Shown: positions 34,450 to 46,891 of the stretch, in pieces
Layout of the letters: each line of letters begins with the position of its first letter
How positions within the stretch are numbered: position 1 is the stretch's first letter
Assembly: GCF_026151205.1 (NCBI RefSeq)
Contig: NC_087072.1
Location: 23,205,603 to 23,269,602 of the forward strand
DNA: 64,000 nt
Origin: Bolinopsis microptera
Lineage: Eukaryota > Ctenophora > Tentaculata > Lobata > Bolinopsidae
Direction: 5' to 3'
Translations under genes and position numbers: made by a program
Notes under the pieces: generated by a model
Databases searched by the model: none
Seen by the model: only the letters and a program-made list of their open reading frames with translations
Told to the model about the DNA's origin: nothing

Positions 34450-35572
34450 GGAATTCTTGATGAGACAAATTTCCAAATAAAAAACAAAATATTTCAAATA
34501 ACAGTGCTGGCGAGCACGACCGTCGCCCTCATAACCCTGGGCTATTCAATGTTAGCTCCATATAGTGGCTCTCTATAGTAAAGATGACAGGAATAAAAAT
34601 AGTTATGTTGAGACAGGGGTGTAGGATTTTCTTCAAAATCTTAAACTTTTTATAATATAATGTGCGCCAAAGCCTGAATTTCAAAAATTTCATGTCATAC
34701 GTTGAGAAAAGTTTAATGTGCAGGCAACATAAAACATTCAGTGTCAACCATGCCTTTAAAAAAGTTGAAGGTTATGGCCGAAACCTGCTTTATGTCAAAA
34801 TGTTATTGGCAAAATACTAGCAATGGCGTACAGTTTGCTAAAAATATTTTTAGCATTTTGCTCCTGCAAAAGGCCTAGAAGCAATTTGGCAATAGAGATA
34901 ATTTTGAAACACAGTTTCAAGACCGATTTAAATAATGCGATTTTATGCATATTAGGCCATCACAGCAGTTTTTTCGAAAAGTGTTCTTCAAAAAAGTAAT
35001 GCACATTGTAGTCTTTCGGGAAAAGGGATGAATTTTATCAATGAGAAATGTAAATTTGGACTACAAGGGGTGACTATTGTTCAAACAGTCTGCAGATGGC
35101 CTAAGTGTCAACATTTTGATATTTTCTGAACAAAGCCAAAAAGTTGGCCCCTTTTCTGCAAATGGCAGAACTTCACTGCAGGTAACTTAGCTGCAAGTGG
35201 TAAAACTACAAAGTTATCTGAGAAATATTTTTTTAAATGTCCAAATTTTGTTATTTTCTGAGCAAAGGGAACAAATGAGGTAAAAACGTTGGCCCCTTTT
35301 TGCCCCTTGCCCAGATTTCATGGGGGCGGTCGCTCCCCCTGCCCCCTGCCCCCTGCCCCCTGCCCCCTGCCCCCTGCCCCCTGCCCCCTGCCCCCTACCC
35401 CCTGCCCCTGAATAATAATAAATGATTCAACACCATCTTCGTTGACGCCGAAAATTTGCCTACATTCCTAACTTCCTGTTTCATTTGTCCTTGTCTCTTT
35501 CAACCGGATATTATCCAACTATCAGTATTTCAAGTCAGATAAGACCAACCAAGTCAGATAAGACCAACTCAC
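34450..35572. other. Intron 12; TGCCCCC repeats
   Basis: No exon is seen. About ten copies of the 7-bp unit TGCCCCC lie at 35338-35408. The rest is unique AT-rich intron. Confidence 0.6.
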
Positions 35573-35960
35573 CCAAGTTTGGGGAAAAATGACGCCTCAT
35601 TTTCGTCAGCTAAGTCTGCTGGTCGGGTTGGGACAGGCCTAGAGACTATATTAAAGTTGAAACCATCTTCTGTGGTTTGTTCTGCGCTTTGTTCCTCATC
35701 TTCTGTGGTTTGTTCTGCGCTTTTTTCCTCAGTCGATTCCTCCGTGTCCATCTCAACTTCCTTCCTCTGGACCTGTTCTGCTATTGTATCCATGATCAGA
35801 ACTGGTTGAGGTGTATCCTCTGTTGGATTTACTCCCGCATTTTCTGTTTCGGATTGAGAATTCTGAATATAACCAGCTTGATCTGCCCTATCAGGCTGTA
35901 TAGGTTGAAACGTGAAGATGGAATCTACTTTTACTGCTTCTGTTGCTTTCGGTTTTCTCA
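35573..35960 (-). CDS. KIND gene exon 12
   Basis: The acceptor is CTGTTTTTTACCAG and the donor AAACTTGG|gtgagt. 388 nt, two bases in and two bases out. It reads RKPKATEAVKVDSIFTFQP, an acidic centre with EEKSAEQTTEDEEQSAEQTT (an internal near-duplication), and ends RPADLADENEASFFPKLG. Probably a disordered acidic linker. No domain recognised. Confidence 0.85.
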
Positions 35961-36310
35961 CTGGTAAAAAACAGGCGGTAGAACGTTATAAACGTTATAT
36001 AAATATTATTTCAATTTAAATGTCCTTAAATTATTAATAAATTATCTTAAGGATCGTAATTTGGTTTTTGAACAATTTAAAAGAGTTGAATGAAATAAAG
36101 AATATAGTATAGACTATAGCTCGCTGTAGGCAATGTTGGAGGAATCTTATGTAATTTTGTGCACATTTTACGGTGTGAAGATGTTTTTACCACGGTAGAT
36201 TCTATTTGTACTGTATGATCTTGTTAATAATAATAATAAATAATTGCAATTAATATGGTTCCCGGTAAAACCCCAATCATGTGCATAATGGCTGAATAAA
36301 ATAAAATTAC

Positions 36311-36527
36311 CGTTAGATTTCATTCGTTTGTATCGGCTGGAGGGGCTCCATTTCTGTTTCCCTGTCTCCGTAATGGTAACATCTGGTAAATCAGCCTGAA
36401 CAGTAATGGTAAGATCTGGTAAATCAGCCTGAACAGTAATCGTAAGATCTGGTAAATCAGCCTGAACAGTAATCGTAAGATCTGGTAAATCAGCCTGAAC
36501 AGTAATGGTAACATTTGGTAAATCAGC
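36311..36527 (-). CDS. KIND gene exon 11 with five 11-residue repeats
   Basis: 217 nt, phase 0 in, phase 1 out; donor ATCTAACG|gtaatt. The first 55 residues are five copies of ADLPDLTITVQ (33 bp each), then ETGKQKWSPSSRYKRMKSN. Each DNA unit begins TTCAG|GCTGAT, so every repeat carries its own acceptor-like AG in the same phase. The exact 3' splice site could be any of them; I chose the first. Confidence 0.75.
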
Positions 36528-36663
36528 CTGAGCCCTGAACAGTATCATGATTCGTATCGATTCTCGTATACTTATTGAAACTATCTGAAGAACATATAGT
36601 ATTTATACTGTTGAAACCTTAATAATTCCATTTCTACTAAATTCGGGGTTTACAATTACTAAC

Positions 36664-38643
36664 CGGTTTTATTTGGGGATCATTTAAGAGTCGTTTCATT
36701 TGATCCTGCCTAGCCGTTTCCGTTACCTCCTCTTGCAACTCCAGGTGGTAATAAGTATTTGTGATCTCGCTGTCTCTACTGGTCTCTAAAATAGTCTCTA
36801 GGCCTGTCTCCACTGAGATTTCCAGAGATGTCTCTAAAGGTCTTCTCTCAGGTGAAGTGAGCTGAGACTCTGTTGAGTCTAACTCAGGGGGATCAAGTTG
36901 AACAGCGATTTTAAAACTAGTATTCATGTTTGTCAGATCTGCAATTCCTTTCTTTGGGATTACTGGTACTGGTACTGGCATGGGGAATTGAAGAGGTTCT
37001 GGTATCTTGCAGGGATCTACGGTTGTTTGCCCTGCTTGTTCTAATAGCTGACAGGATTCTTTAGGAATGGCATGGTCAGTGATTATTTGGGGCGCCTCTG
37101 GGTGGGCTACAAAATCATCAACCTTACTATCTTCTTGAGTTTGTTGGGTTTTTATAACCTCAGACTGTTCAATAAGTTTAGTGTTTTTGATCGGCTCCAA
37201 GTCATTATCTTGCAGGGTACTTTTAGGCTCGACACTTTCTGTCGATTCCGGGACCACATCTGCGGTATCTAGCTTTGGTGACCCGATAGATAGAATTCTC
37301 TCGCTCCGCTTAAATCCTGAATCAACTAGATCCTTCCTGGGGACCATGACCGGTTCTAGATCCTTCCTGGGGACCATGACCGGTTCAAGATCCTTCCTGG
37401 GGACCATGACCGGTTCTAGATCATTCCTGGGGACCATGACCGGTTCAAGATCCTTGCTGGGGACCATGACCGGTTCAAGATCCTTCCTGGGGACCATGAC
37501 CGGTTCAATATCTTTCCTGGGGACCATGACCGGTTCTAGATCATTCCTGGGGACCATGACCGGTTCAAGATCCTTCCTGGGGACCATGACCAGTTCAAGA
37601 TTCTTCCTGGGGACCATGACCGGTTCAAGATCCTTTCTGGGGACCATGACCGGTTCAAGATCCTTCCTGGGGACCATGACCGGTTCAATATCTTTCCTGG
37701 GGACCATGACCGGTTCAAGATTCTTCCTGGGGACCATGACCGGTTCAATATCTTTCCTGGGGACCATGACCGGTTCAATATCCTTCCTGGGGACCATGAC
37801 CGGTTCAAGATCCTTCCTGGGGACCATGACCGGTTCAAGATCCTTCCTGGGGACCATGACCGGTTCAATATCTTTCCTGGGGACCATGACCGGTTCAAGA
37901 TCCTTTCTGGGGACCATGACCGGTTCAAAATCCTTCCAGGGGACCATGACCGGTTCAAGATCCTTCATGGGGACCATGACCGGTTCAAGATCCTTCCTGG
38001 GGACCATGACCGGTTCAAAATGTTCAAGCACTTCTTCATTCGAGTCTTTTTTTGAAGGATTCTTTGCAGCTGGCAGATTTTTCTTAATTTTTCCAGACTT
38101 TGTGTCGATTGCGCTGGTTGATTTTCTTCTCGTAGCCGGAGTACCTCGTGCTCCAGATATCGGAGGAAGTGAAACCTTCCGTTTAGGAAAAATGTTCACT
38201 TTATTTTCAGGAATTGTCTTCATATTCGGTTTTGTCGACGACACTTTCTTCAGTATAGAAACTGTAGGAGCAGGTTTAGAAACTGTAGGAGCAGGTTTAG
38301 AAACTGTAGGAGCAGGTTTAGAAACTTTAGGAGCAGGTTTAGCAACTTTAGGAGCAGGTTTAGAAACTTTAGGAGCAGATTTAGAAACTGTGGGAGCAGG
38401 TTTAGAAACTGTAGGAGCAGGTTTAGAAACTGTAGGAGCAGGTTTAGAAACTGTAGGAACAGGTTTAGAAACTGTAGGAGCAGGTTTAGTTAGAGACGGT
38501 GTGGAACCTGAACCTTTTCTTTTGATAACCGGGGAAGCGGTAGACGACTTACTGGCGGAGGTTTTGTTTCCCTTAACTGTGGCACTTGTTGTTGCAGATG
38601 GTTTTTCTTTTGGAGTGATAGTCTTCTGGATTTTCGTGCTTCC
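36664..38643 (-). CDS. KIND gene exon 10, 660-codon linker with two coding minisatellites
   Basis: The acceptor is GGGCTATTCAG at 38644 and the donor ATAAAACCG|gttagt at 36663; exactly 660 codons, phase 0 both sides, no stops. The order is a Lys/Ser/Thr/Pro-rich start (STKIQKTITPKEKPS); eleven KPAPTVS heptads (38258-38488); a basic stretch (NIFPKRKVSLPPISG, PATRRKSTSAIDTKSGKIKK); 23 decapeptides LEPVMVPRKD (37331-38020); and an acidic Ser/Thr/Glu-rich tail to VTETARQDQMKRLLNDPQIK. It looks intrinsically disordered and basic, possibly cytoskeleton-binding (inference only). Two long open frames on the other strand are shadows of the repeats. Confidence 0.9.
37331..38020 (-). repeat. Coding minisatellite: 23 x 30 bp
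   Basis: Each unit encodes LEPVMVPRKD. Substitutions are mostly at the first position (L/I/F) and in the RKD triplet (RND, RKN, MKD, WKD, SKD). The period keeps frame, so copy-number change alters linker length in steps of ten residues. Confidence 0.98.
38258..38488 (-). repeat. Coding minisatellite: 11 x 21 bp
   Basis: Eleven units encode KPAPTVS heptads with variants KPAPKVS, KSAPKVS, KPAPKVA and KPVPTVS. Like the 30-bp array it preserves frame. Confidence 0.95.
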
Positions 38644-38712
38644 CTGAATAGCCCATGAATAGTTTGATCACTGGTGCTAATAAAAAATGTGATGAAAATT
38701 AAACGATTTTTT

Positions 38713-39264
<552 letters not shown>

Positions 39265-39269
39265 CTAAC

Positions 39270-39355
39270 CGATGGTTTGGGTTTTGAGATGGGTCTAGGG
39301 GGAGGCTTTTTATTTGCGGTTTTGGGAGGCAGTTTCTTCGTCAAGACAGTTGAAC
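39270..39355 (-). CDS. KIND gene exon 9
   Basis: The acceptor is ATATACATCCTAG and the donor AAACCATCG|gttagt. 86 nt, two bases in, phase 0 out. It encodes STVLTKKLPPKTANKKPPPR and PISKPKPS, a basic proline-rich segment continuous in character with exon 10. Confidence 0.8.
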
Positions 39356-40102
39356 CTAGGATGTATATATTTTATAACTGTGGTCTTCAACAGGATATTA
39401 TCCAACTATCAGTATAACAAACATTCAAGAAAATTTGGATTTGATGAGCGGGAAAGAGCCAGATTATATAATGATTACTGATGGAAGTCTTACAGTTACA
39501 TTGATTACTAATAACCAAACCTAAGGATACATTGCAACGGGCAATCACACTTATATATAACATAGTATGTAGTGTATAATACATATGACTTTATAAAATG
39601 ATCTATCCCCATCTGATTTTCCTTACAAAGTACACAAATATTTCGGGGTCAAAACTTTACACACCGGCTATATCAGCGATCTAGGAATTTTTCCCCCATT
39701 TGTGTGTAAACCATACATTATCGGTTTTCATTTACAAAATCCTATTTTTGTTATGAAGTATTGCCCCCTTCACTGTTGAACATTTTTGGGTGAACGTTTC
39801 CGAACATCTTACATACGACTATTTGTTTTCTTTCGATATTAACTTTGTGTTTCATATTCATAATAAAACACAATGTTAATATGGAAAAAAATATTCATAT
39901 AAAGTACTGCAATGAAATGTATTGTATTGCTTTGTATTAGTTAGCAGTTGTAGTATATTTACCAAGGTTGGTGTGTGGTTTTGAGTATTGTTTTAAAGTT
40001 GTTTGTTTTGTGCTAGAGTTTAAATTTTGCTTTATGAATTCAGTAAAATTAAATTAAAATATTGTCTTCAATCTAAAACTAAATATAATTTAATGAGCTC
40101 AC
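39356..40102. other. Intron 8; no other feature seen
   Basis: AT-rich unique sequence. GATATTATCCAACTATCAGTAT (39393-39414) also occurs at about 35508-35529, a short dispersed match. Confidence 0.5.
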
Positions 40103-40800
40103 CAGCAACTGATTTTCGGCGTGGTTTTGTTTCCTTGACTGCTGATTTTAACTGTTTGGTTGCAACTGAAGCTGATCTAGGCCGGGTAACAGGAGCTTTC
40201 TTTACGTTATCAAACTTATCACGTTGTGACTTTTTAGAGAAAGTTGATTCAGATTTTTTTGACACGGATTTCTCAGCATCTTCTTGCTTGATCTTTGCAT
40301 TTTTATGATCTTTCTGATTTATATTAATTTCTGTAGACTCAAAATATTGCGGCATTTTGTCGTTTGCAGCCAAATCTGACGGCTCACCTAGTTTCCAACT
40401 TTTTTCATGATCTTTTGCAGCTTGTTGTTTTGCCATTGCTGATATAGCTTTAGTTATGTTTCTATTAAACATTTTGGGCTTAAGCTGACCTTGTGCTTCA
40501 GCCTGTTTGACAACTCCAAGCAGCCCTTTATTACCAGGCAAATTGAGCTTTGATCTAATGTTCATTCCAGCTTTTCTCCAGAGGTCTGATGGCTTCGGTT
40601 TTGGTTTCAAAGGTTTTTTGATAAACGTGGCAGCCACAGTTGTGTCTTGCTCTTCATTTTTACTATCCTCATCTTCCTTCGATTCGATAACCTCTTCTTT
40701 GAGTTTAATAACCGCCTCCACTGCATGTTTGACAGGTAAAGGAGAAACTGGAATGACTGGGGTTTCGCTGCTGAGTTGGTCGTTAGAGAGACTTCTGAAC
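40103..40800 (-). CDS. KIND gene exon 8
   Basis: 698 nt. The acceptor is GTTTAATTGGCAG and the donor CAGTTGCTG|gtgagc. The first base completes an Arg codon with exon 7. It encodes FRSLSNDQLSSETPVIPVSP, then a Lys/Glu-rich region (EAVIKLKEEVIESKEDEDSK), a TFIKKPLKPKPKPSDLWRKA block, then GLLGVVKQAEAQGQLKPKMF, and ends KPRRKSVAGE. No named domain; a charged linker. It ends in phase 1. Confidence 0.9.
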
Positions 40801-40970
40801 CTGCCAATTAAACATGTCTACTGATCAGCATTGTAAACGTATTCATATATTATTAATTAGCAAAATCTTAATACATAAATGTGCGATAGATAATTGCAAT
40901 TGTGATCATAAATAGAATTCGTAAATGGTGCCACATCGATTTATCATATCACTGAACATTTGTAATGAAC

Positions 40971-41242
40971 CTGTTGGTGGGTGGCTCCTCTTTACATGTA
41001 GACTCTCCAGACTCACTAGTACTGTCACATAAAATAGGGGAGGTGTTTAACAAGGCAGCTACCTCCCGGTCTTCACTCGTTTGTTTAGACAGTATTGTTG
41101 AGAGGTTACAATGTTTCTGATCAGCTGTTTCTAATTGGATGTTCTGGGAGAAATTTTCCTCTGTTTCATTGGTGACGCTGACATCCATATGATCGTAGTC
41201 CCATGTACCCTCGGTCGGAGGATTGCTGTCTAAATCTGTTTC
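40971..41242 (-). CDS. KIND gene exon 7
   Basis: The acceptor is CGTTAATATTCCAG and the donor ACCAACAG|gttcat. 272 nt, phase 0 in, two bases out. It reads ETDLDSNPPTEGTWDYDHMD and continues to a Ser/Glu/Thr-rich SESGESTCKEEPPTNR. Probably disordered linker. Confidence 0.85.
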
Positions 41243-42427
41243 CTGGAATATTAACGATTTTTTATATGTATGACATTATTGATTGTAGTTATCGAAAACA
41301 TAAGGCCCTTATTGTTTATTTGAAACTTCAATTAATAATTGTATATATAAATCAAGCGTTACATTTTAGCCATGCAAAATTACAATGACATATTTTGATA
41401 TACTAATTGATAAATGGTACTGCAATATAAATTATAAGTTGCTTATTGAGTGGCTGGATGACAACTAACTACACTATAAAAATAAACTTGGTTGTATAAT
41501 AATTAATTCGGCTGAACCAACACATAGCAAGAGCCACATTAACGTTGGGACCGTTCAATACGGAGATTTTCTGCTCGATACCCTAGAATGATCAGACCCA
41601 TCTTATTTTTGACCGCTGAATTTGTTTTAAATGGGAGTAACCATTAACCCAGTATTATTTCAAAAAAACGATTTTTGGTCCTAAAAATGGCAATTTGTTG
41701 AGGTTTTTAAGAAATTTTTAAAGGTTAATCATTAATCTAAAGGACTAGTCGTACTTTTCAATTCGACGGTTTCATATGTACTTTTAAATTTTTATTGAAA
41801 AGTACTGTCCCAAAATCCATGCGCGAGAGAAACATTTTGAAATACGACTGTTTGAAAATATATATTTTCAAACAGTCGTATATATAGGACTGTTTGAAAA
41901 TAGAGACTCGAGCTAAGTTTACTTTTATTTTTATCCTGATTGTTTAGTACCTGAATATTTACCTTTAAAAATTACTAGTTTTTATTTGTTCATTGGCTAA
42001 CAACTTGAATATTTACCTTTAAAAATTACTAGTTTTTATTTGTTCATTGGCTAACAACTTGAATTTTCGAAATATTGCGTCCAATACCACAGTGCTGGCA
42101 AGCACGACCGTTGCCATTACACTCACTATACTACCATTATACTCAGAATTATGAAATAGTTATGTGGAGGTTTTTAAGAAATTTGCGCAAAGCACTGTTA
42201 TACGAAATTCGGTAAAAAACCCAAAATCGTCATATTCAGGTGCCTTAAAAACCATGTTAAATTTGAGTTAGAGATCTGAAATTTTGCAGGGCGACGAGAC
42301 GTTGACCAAATCGATTGCAAAAAAGTTTCAAGTTTCAGGAGTATTGGGAATAGGTTTTCTGGAACCACTGTTTTACAACATGCAACAGATTGTCGTGAAG
42401 TATATCAATATGTATTTATCTATTTTA
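41243..42427. other. Intron 6, first part; duplicated segment
   Basis: About 41745-41930 (AATTCGACGGTTTCATA, CCAAAATCCATGCGCGAGAG, GACTGTTTGAAAATA) recurs in direct orientation at about 51735-51880. A 54-bp unit ending AATTACTAGTTTTTATTTG is present twice at 41950-42060. No exon is seen. Confidence 0.65.
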
Positions 42428-43570
42428 CCAAAACCCATAATCATGGGTAGAGTGGACCGCTGCCAGTGTCCCTCTTTCCCAAACAAAAGGAAATGATATT
42501 AATTTGATTGACCGTTCTCAAATGCAAAATGATACCGAGAATGAAATCGGTCGCTCGCTTTTCCCATTCATTCACGGCTTACGAATTGTAATAAGTTTTG
42601 ATTGATTACATTAATCAGATGCTGTAAAAATCTCTTTGGGTTGCGTTCGGGTCGATACCTAGTATTTCGGGGTAAGGGTGGTAGTTTGTAGTTATTACTT
42701 ATTAAATTAGCTGAAGTTTATTGAATCTTTATTGCCGAGTACAGCTGCCTTTGGGTAGTTCTTCTTAATCTATTACAATTGTAAATGAATGGGAAAAGCG
42801 AGCGACCGATTTCATTCTCGGTATCATTTTGCATTTGAGAACGGTCAATCAAATTAATATCATTTCCTTTTGTTTGGGAAAGAGGGACACTGGCAGCGGT
42901 CCACTCTACCCATGATTATGGGTTTTGGTAAAATATCATCTCTTTTTGATTATAATGTCAGGGTACTTTATAAAGTCGAAATATAAAGTTAAACTGATAT
43001 CTTCATTAATAAGGAGGAAGTTTCAACGAGAATTTCGAAATTTTTCCTTTAAAAACATTTCCTTGTGTTTAGGTAAGCATATCGGTCGATCACTGACTGA
43101 ATATGCCACTTAATAAGCTCATTCAAGTTGGCATTAAATTCATATATAATGACATTAAACTGTCGTGGCAAAGCAGAATTTGTTGGAAATCACGAATGAG
43201 CAAAATTCTCACCTTTCGCACGTGCAAATTTTGAGCGGACGTTGCGTGCGCATCCAATATTGAATCGCCGTAAATTTTTGCTTGTAATTGTTTTATATAT
43301 AGCTTGATAAACATGCAAAGTTTCAAAGTATTTCAAGAAGAACTGTAATCACAACGGCACTCTAAAGTTGACAGAAAATGACGAAAACAGCAATTTTCAG
43401 TGATTTTAGCAATTTTTTATCAATTTGGGCGTGTCCCCTCGTGTGCAACGTTTCGATTTTTAATTTTAAAACTAGCCTAATGCACAATTTATACCTATAG
43501 GAAGCAGAACTGAGCTCCACAATCCAAGGCATGGCCCAACACCAGAGAATACTAAATCGCAAAATTGACG
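42428..43570. mobile_element. About 1.1-kb non-autonomous element, copy 2
   Basis: The foldback core (about 42428-42940) has about 150-bp inverted arms: ACCAAAACCCATAATCATGG at the left, CCATGATTATGGGTTTTGGT at the right. The rest (to about 43570) matches 9490-10070 in inverted orientation. No transposase frame. Confidence 0.8.
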
Positions 43571-44313
43571 TTTTTATAAAATAATTCTTCAAAACACAAA
43601 AAAGCACATACTTCAATGACGAATATCTTTATGAAGGAGCAAGCTAGAAAAACTTTCCGGTAGATTTTCAGAATTTTATTTTTAATTGTAGTTGACGAAA
43701 TGAGAGTCTCCACTCAGTGTGAACTCTCATTTCGTCAACTACAATTAAAAATAAATGATTGACCCACTCATAAGAGCAAAACAAGATTACCAGATTTTCA
43801 GAATGCTTGAACAATTATCTAAGATAAAAATTTCCTCAGATTTTGAATACAATTACTTTTTAATGGTGTAAAATCATTTTAAAAAGTTATTACTTTGTCA
43901 AAAATCAAGTTTTAAAAACGGTTAACTTGATGACGTCATCAAGGGGTGTTCATGACGTCAAATAATTTGTTTATACAATGTAAACTAAAGTGTAAACAAT
44001 TATTTTTAAGACCTGTGGTCGGAAATGGCTGTATCTTTTATATTTTTGAATCTATGGACAATTAAATACAGGCTACAATTGACTGGCAAAGCGTCTATCC
44101 CTGAATATATGTATGTATATATGTATGTATCACGACAATCTATCGTAAAACAGGGGTTCTAGAAAACCCATTTCCCGGTGCTCCTGAAACCTGAAACTTT
44201 TTTTGCAGTCGATTTGGTCAAGGTCTAGACGCCCTGAAAAATTTCAGATCTCTAACTCAATTTTAACATGGTTTTTAAGGCACCTGAATATGGCGATTTT
44301 GGGTTTTTTACCG
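43571..44313. other. No exon seen; short inverted repeat
   Basis: TAATTGTAGTTGACGAAATG and its inverse flank GAGTCTCCACTCAGTGTG at about 43684-43752, a 30-bp-class hairpin. About 44165-44313 is an inverted copy of 42160-42350. Confidence 0.55.
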
Positions 44314-44693
44314 AGCGTGCTAAATCACTCTACAGTCGATCTTCGAGATTGTTCTAAAAGGGCCCCCAATGGTTGTAACCAACTTCAATCGATGTATTTT
44401 CGGACGCTGATTCCGAATCACCCCCCATGACATACTCATAGGGTTAAAATTCTCTCCTGACGAGATATTGGCGAAAAACCGTATCGATCACGTGATATGA
44501 CCGTATAAGGAAGTTAGTCTAATTTCTCGTTAGGGTTAGGGTTTTAGCATATGTTTTTGTTAAGGATTGGGTTAGGGTTAGGGTTGGGATCAGATTAGAG
44601 GGTTAGGGTTTCGAAAAGTCGTTCAGAACCAGCTAGAGAACGGGTTAAAAAAGTCACGCGACAGTCGAGTGTAGAGTGATTAATCATCATCCG
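44314..44693. mobile_element. MITE-like element with 10-bp target duplication
   Basis: Inverted near-copies of TAAATCACTCTACAGTCGA at the ends. The direct repeat TTTTTTACCG lies at 44304-44313 and 44694-44703. The interior carries TTAGGG-like units (about 44530-44610). An empty-site equivalent (CGGTAAAAAACCC on the plus strand) is present near 42209-42221. Confidence 0.85.
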
Positions 44694-46891
44694 TTTTTTA
44701 CCGAATTTCGTATAACAGTGCTGGCGAGTATTTTATGCAAATTTCTTAAAAATCTCAACATAACTATTTTTTATTCCTGTCATCTTTGACATCAAATTAG
44801 AATGTTTTGACTAAAAATAAATCTGCTGAACGACTTCCGATGAGTCTTAGTGCCTGAAAAACTCCGGCCGGAGTGCACGCTTCGCGTGCACGAAAGAGGC
44901 TTGTAACGTGTACCAAAGGGGGTATAATAGTAAAGGGGGTATAATAGTAAAGGGGGTATAATAGTAAAGGGGGTACATAGTATACCCACAATAAATGCAA
45001 CGGTCGTGCTTGCCAGCACTGTGATAGACGCTTTGGCAGTCAATTATAGGTTACATTCAAGTGTCCATCGATTCAAAATCTTTAAAGTTACAGCCATCTT
45101 GATTACAGGTCTTAAAGATAATCGTTTAGAATTTAGTTTACGTTATATGCAAAAATAATTAAATGTCATTTTTACCACTTTCAACCGGCCGGCGGCCATA
45201 CGCGCTTTCGCGCTGCACTGCGGGCGTGCTTGTTTCACAAGCGGGGAAGTGGGCGCGCGACACTGCAAGCGCAAGGGCTTTGGATAGAGCAGCGGGCCAC
45301 GTGACTTGGGGTTTTTAGTTTTATGACCGAAAGAAACGATATTATCGAAATTGCATATTCCCACCTATAACCTTGTAGCGCGATGCGTTACTGTGCCTAG
45401 GCGGTGCATGATAAAAATAAACTTGCTCGGATTTTCAAAATTTTTGTACCATCGTTTTCTAGAGACTGTGAGAATTTTCACAGTAGCAAATTTATCATAC
45501 CTTTTTGGAATGATCAGTGAGTTTCGCCTAGGTGCCATATTTGATGGTGCGCGGCTTTTGGAGCAAAATTAGGTTTAAAAGTCGCGTAATTTGACGAAAC
45601 TCGTTGATTTTTGTCGTATTATTCTGTCATATCTTCGGTTCCTGAACATAAATCATGCTTAAAATTTGTCAGGACCTTTTAATCATACTTAACTACCGAA
45701 CCTAATTTAGTTTGGAGAGATTGGCCTTGATTAAGAGGTCTAAAAATGACAAAATAGGTATAAATTCGTTGATAACTCAAATTCTGAGCATCGAAATTGC
45801 TCAAACTAAATTAGGTTCAGTAAAACATAAGTGTTTACGTAAGCTGACCAAATTTCAACAAAATTGTTATATGGGAAGTATAATAACTTTTCGATTGTTT
45901 CCAAAATAATGTGCTGGCCGAAATAAAAGCAAAAAAACCATTCAATGGTCAGCGCGCGCGTTTTATTGTCGATGGCGCACTGCCTACTGTGCCGCACCGC
46001 GCACTCAATGAGGCTTCTCTAGATCGGCGAAATGCGCTACTGTGCTGCGCCGAGCTGAGATGAATTGACATCGTCAATTAACCTAAAACCCTAACGGCCT
46101 AACCATAACCCGCACTGGGCCAGATTACCTGGGGACCTCAGGCTATCTTACCTGGGGACCCCAGGCTATTATGTTCATAAACATAGCTTAGAGATTCGGC
46201 GAAATGACAGGCTGAGCGCGGCCCATACCAGTAAGCACCAAAACGATACTGTAACCTCAATTGTAGAAAGTGTTACGGAAAAATGGCGCGCATTGCTCCA
46301 TGCTATGGCCCCTACCATGCCGCGCACAAGTGCGCCGTTACTTCGCGGAAAATAGTCATAAAATCAGATACTGCGACGTTTTATTTAACGGATAATAATT
46401 GTAAAGTATTTATTTGCAATTTGCTCCAAATATTAAGACCGTCGACGAGTCCAATATTAATAGGTTATAAAACTACAACGTGAAACAAGGCGCGCACTTG
46501 TTTCCTATACACGTGCGCTCTTAACGGGTGATACTCGTAAAATATCTGTTCCATATATTGGACCATCGACGAGTCCAACTCGGCGCGCGTCCTGGTAGGT
46601 TGTAAACCTACAAGTGCGCTCCTATTAAATCGTTAATTGTATCACGTGGTGACCCCCACTGTCGCTTCACTAGAGTTTCTACGATACAGGGGAGCCGCGC
46701 ACTCGTGCGCGGCGGGTCATACAACGTATGACAATTAAATCGCTCGCCCAAATTTTAAGAAAATTCTTGTGAAAAGGCCCTTTGGGTATGAAATTGATCT
46801 GAGTCGGTGTATTTTGGACGCTGATTCCGAATCACCACCCATGAAGACGTAGTATCAAGTATAGGGTAAAAATGCTTCTCTGGAGAGTTAT
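44694..46891. other. Intron 6, middle; several dispersed repeat pieces
   Basis: Four copies of AGGGGGTATAATAGTAA lie at about 44922-44975. About 45410-45700 resembles 29040-29400. About 46130-46190, 46510-46625, 46630-46740 and 46735-46850 match pieces at 6255, 13140, 8 and 11800 respectively, mostly inverted. No exon is supported. Confidence 0.55.

Noticed and set aside
37181-38647. 488-residue plus-strand frame with SFLGTMTGSR repeats
   Set aside because: It is the antisense of exon 10, whose minus-strand frame has proper splice sites, phase and neighbours.
44430-44610. Internal telomere or chromosome end
   Set aside because: The TTAGGG-like units are degenerate, short and inside a MITE with target duplications.
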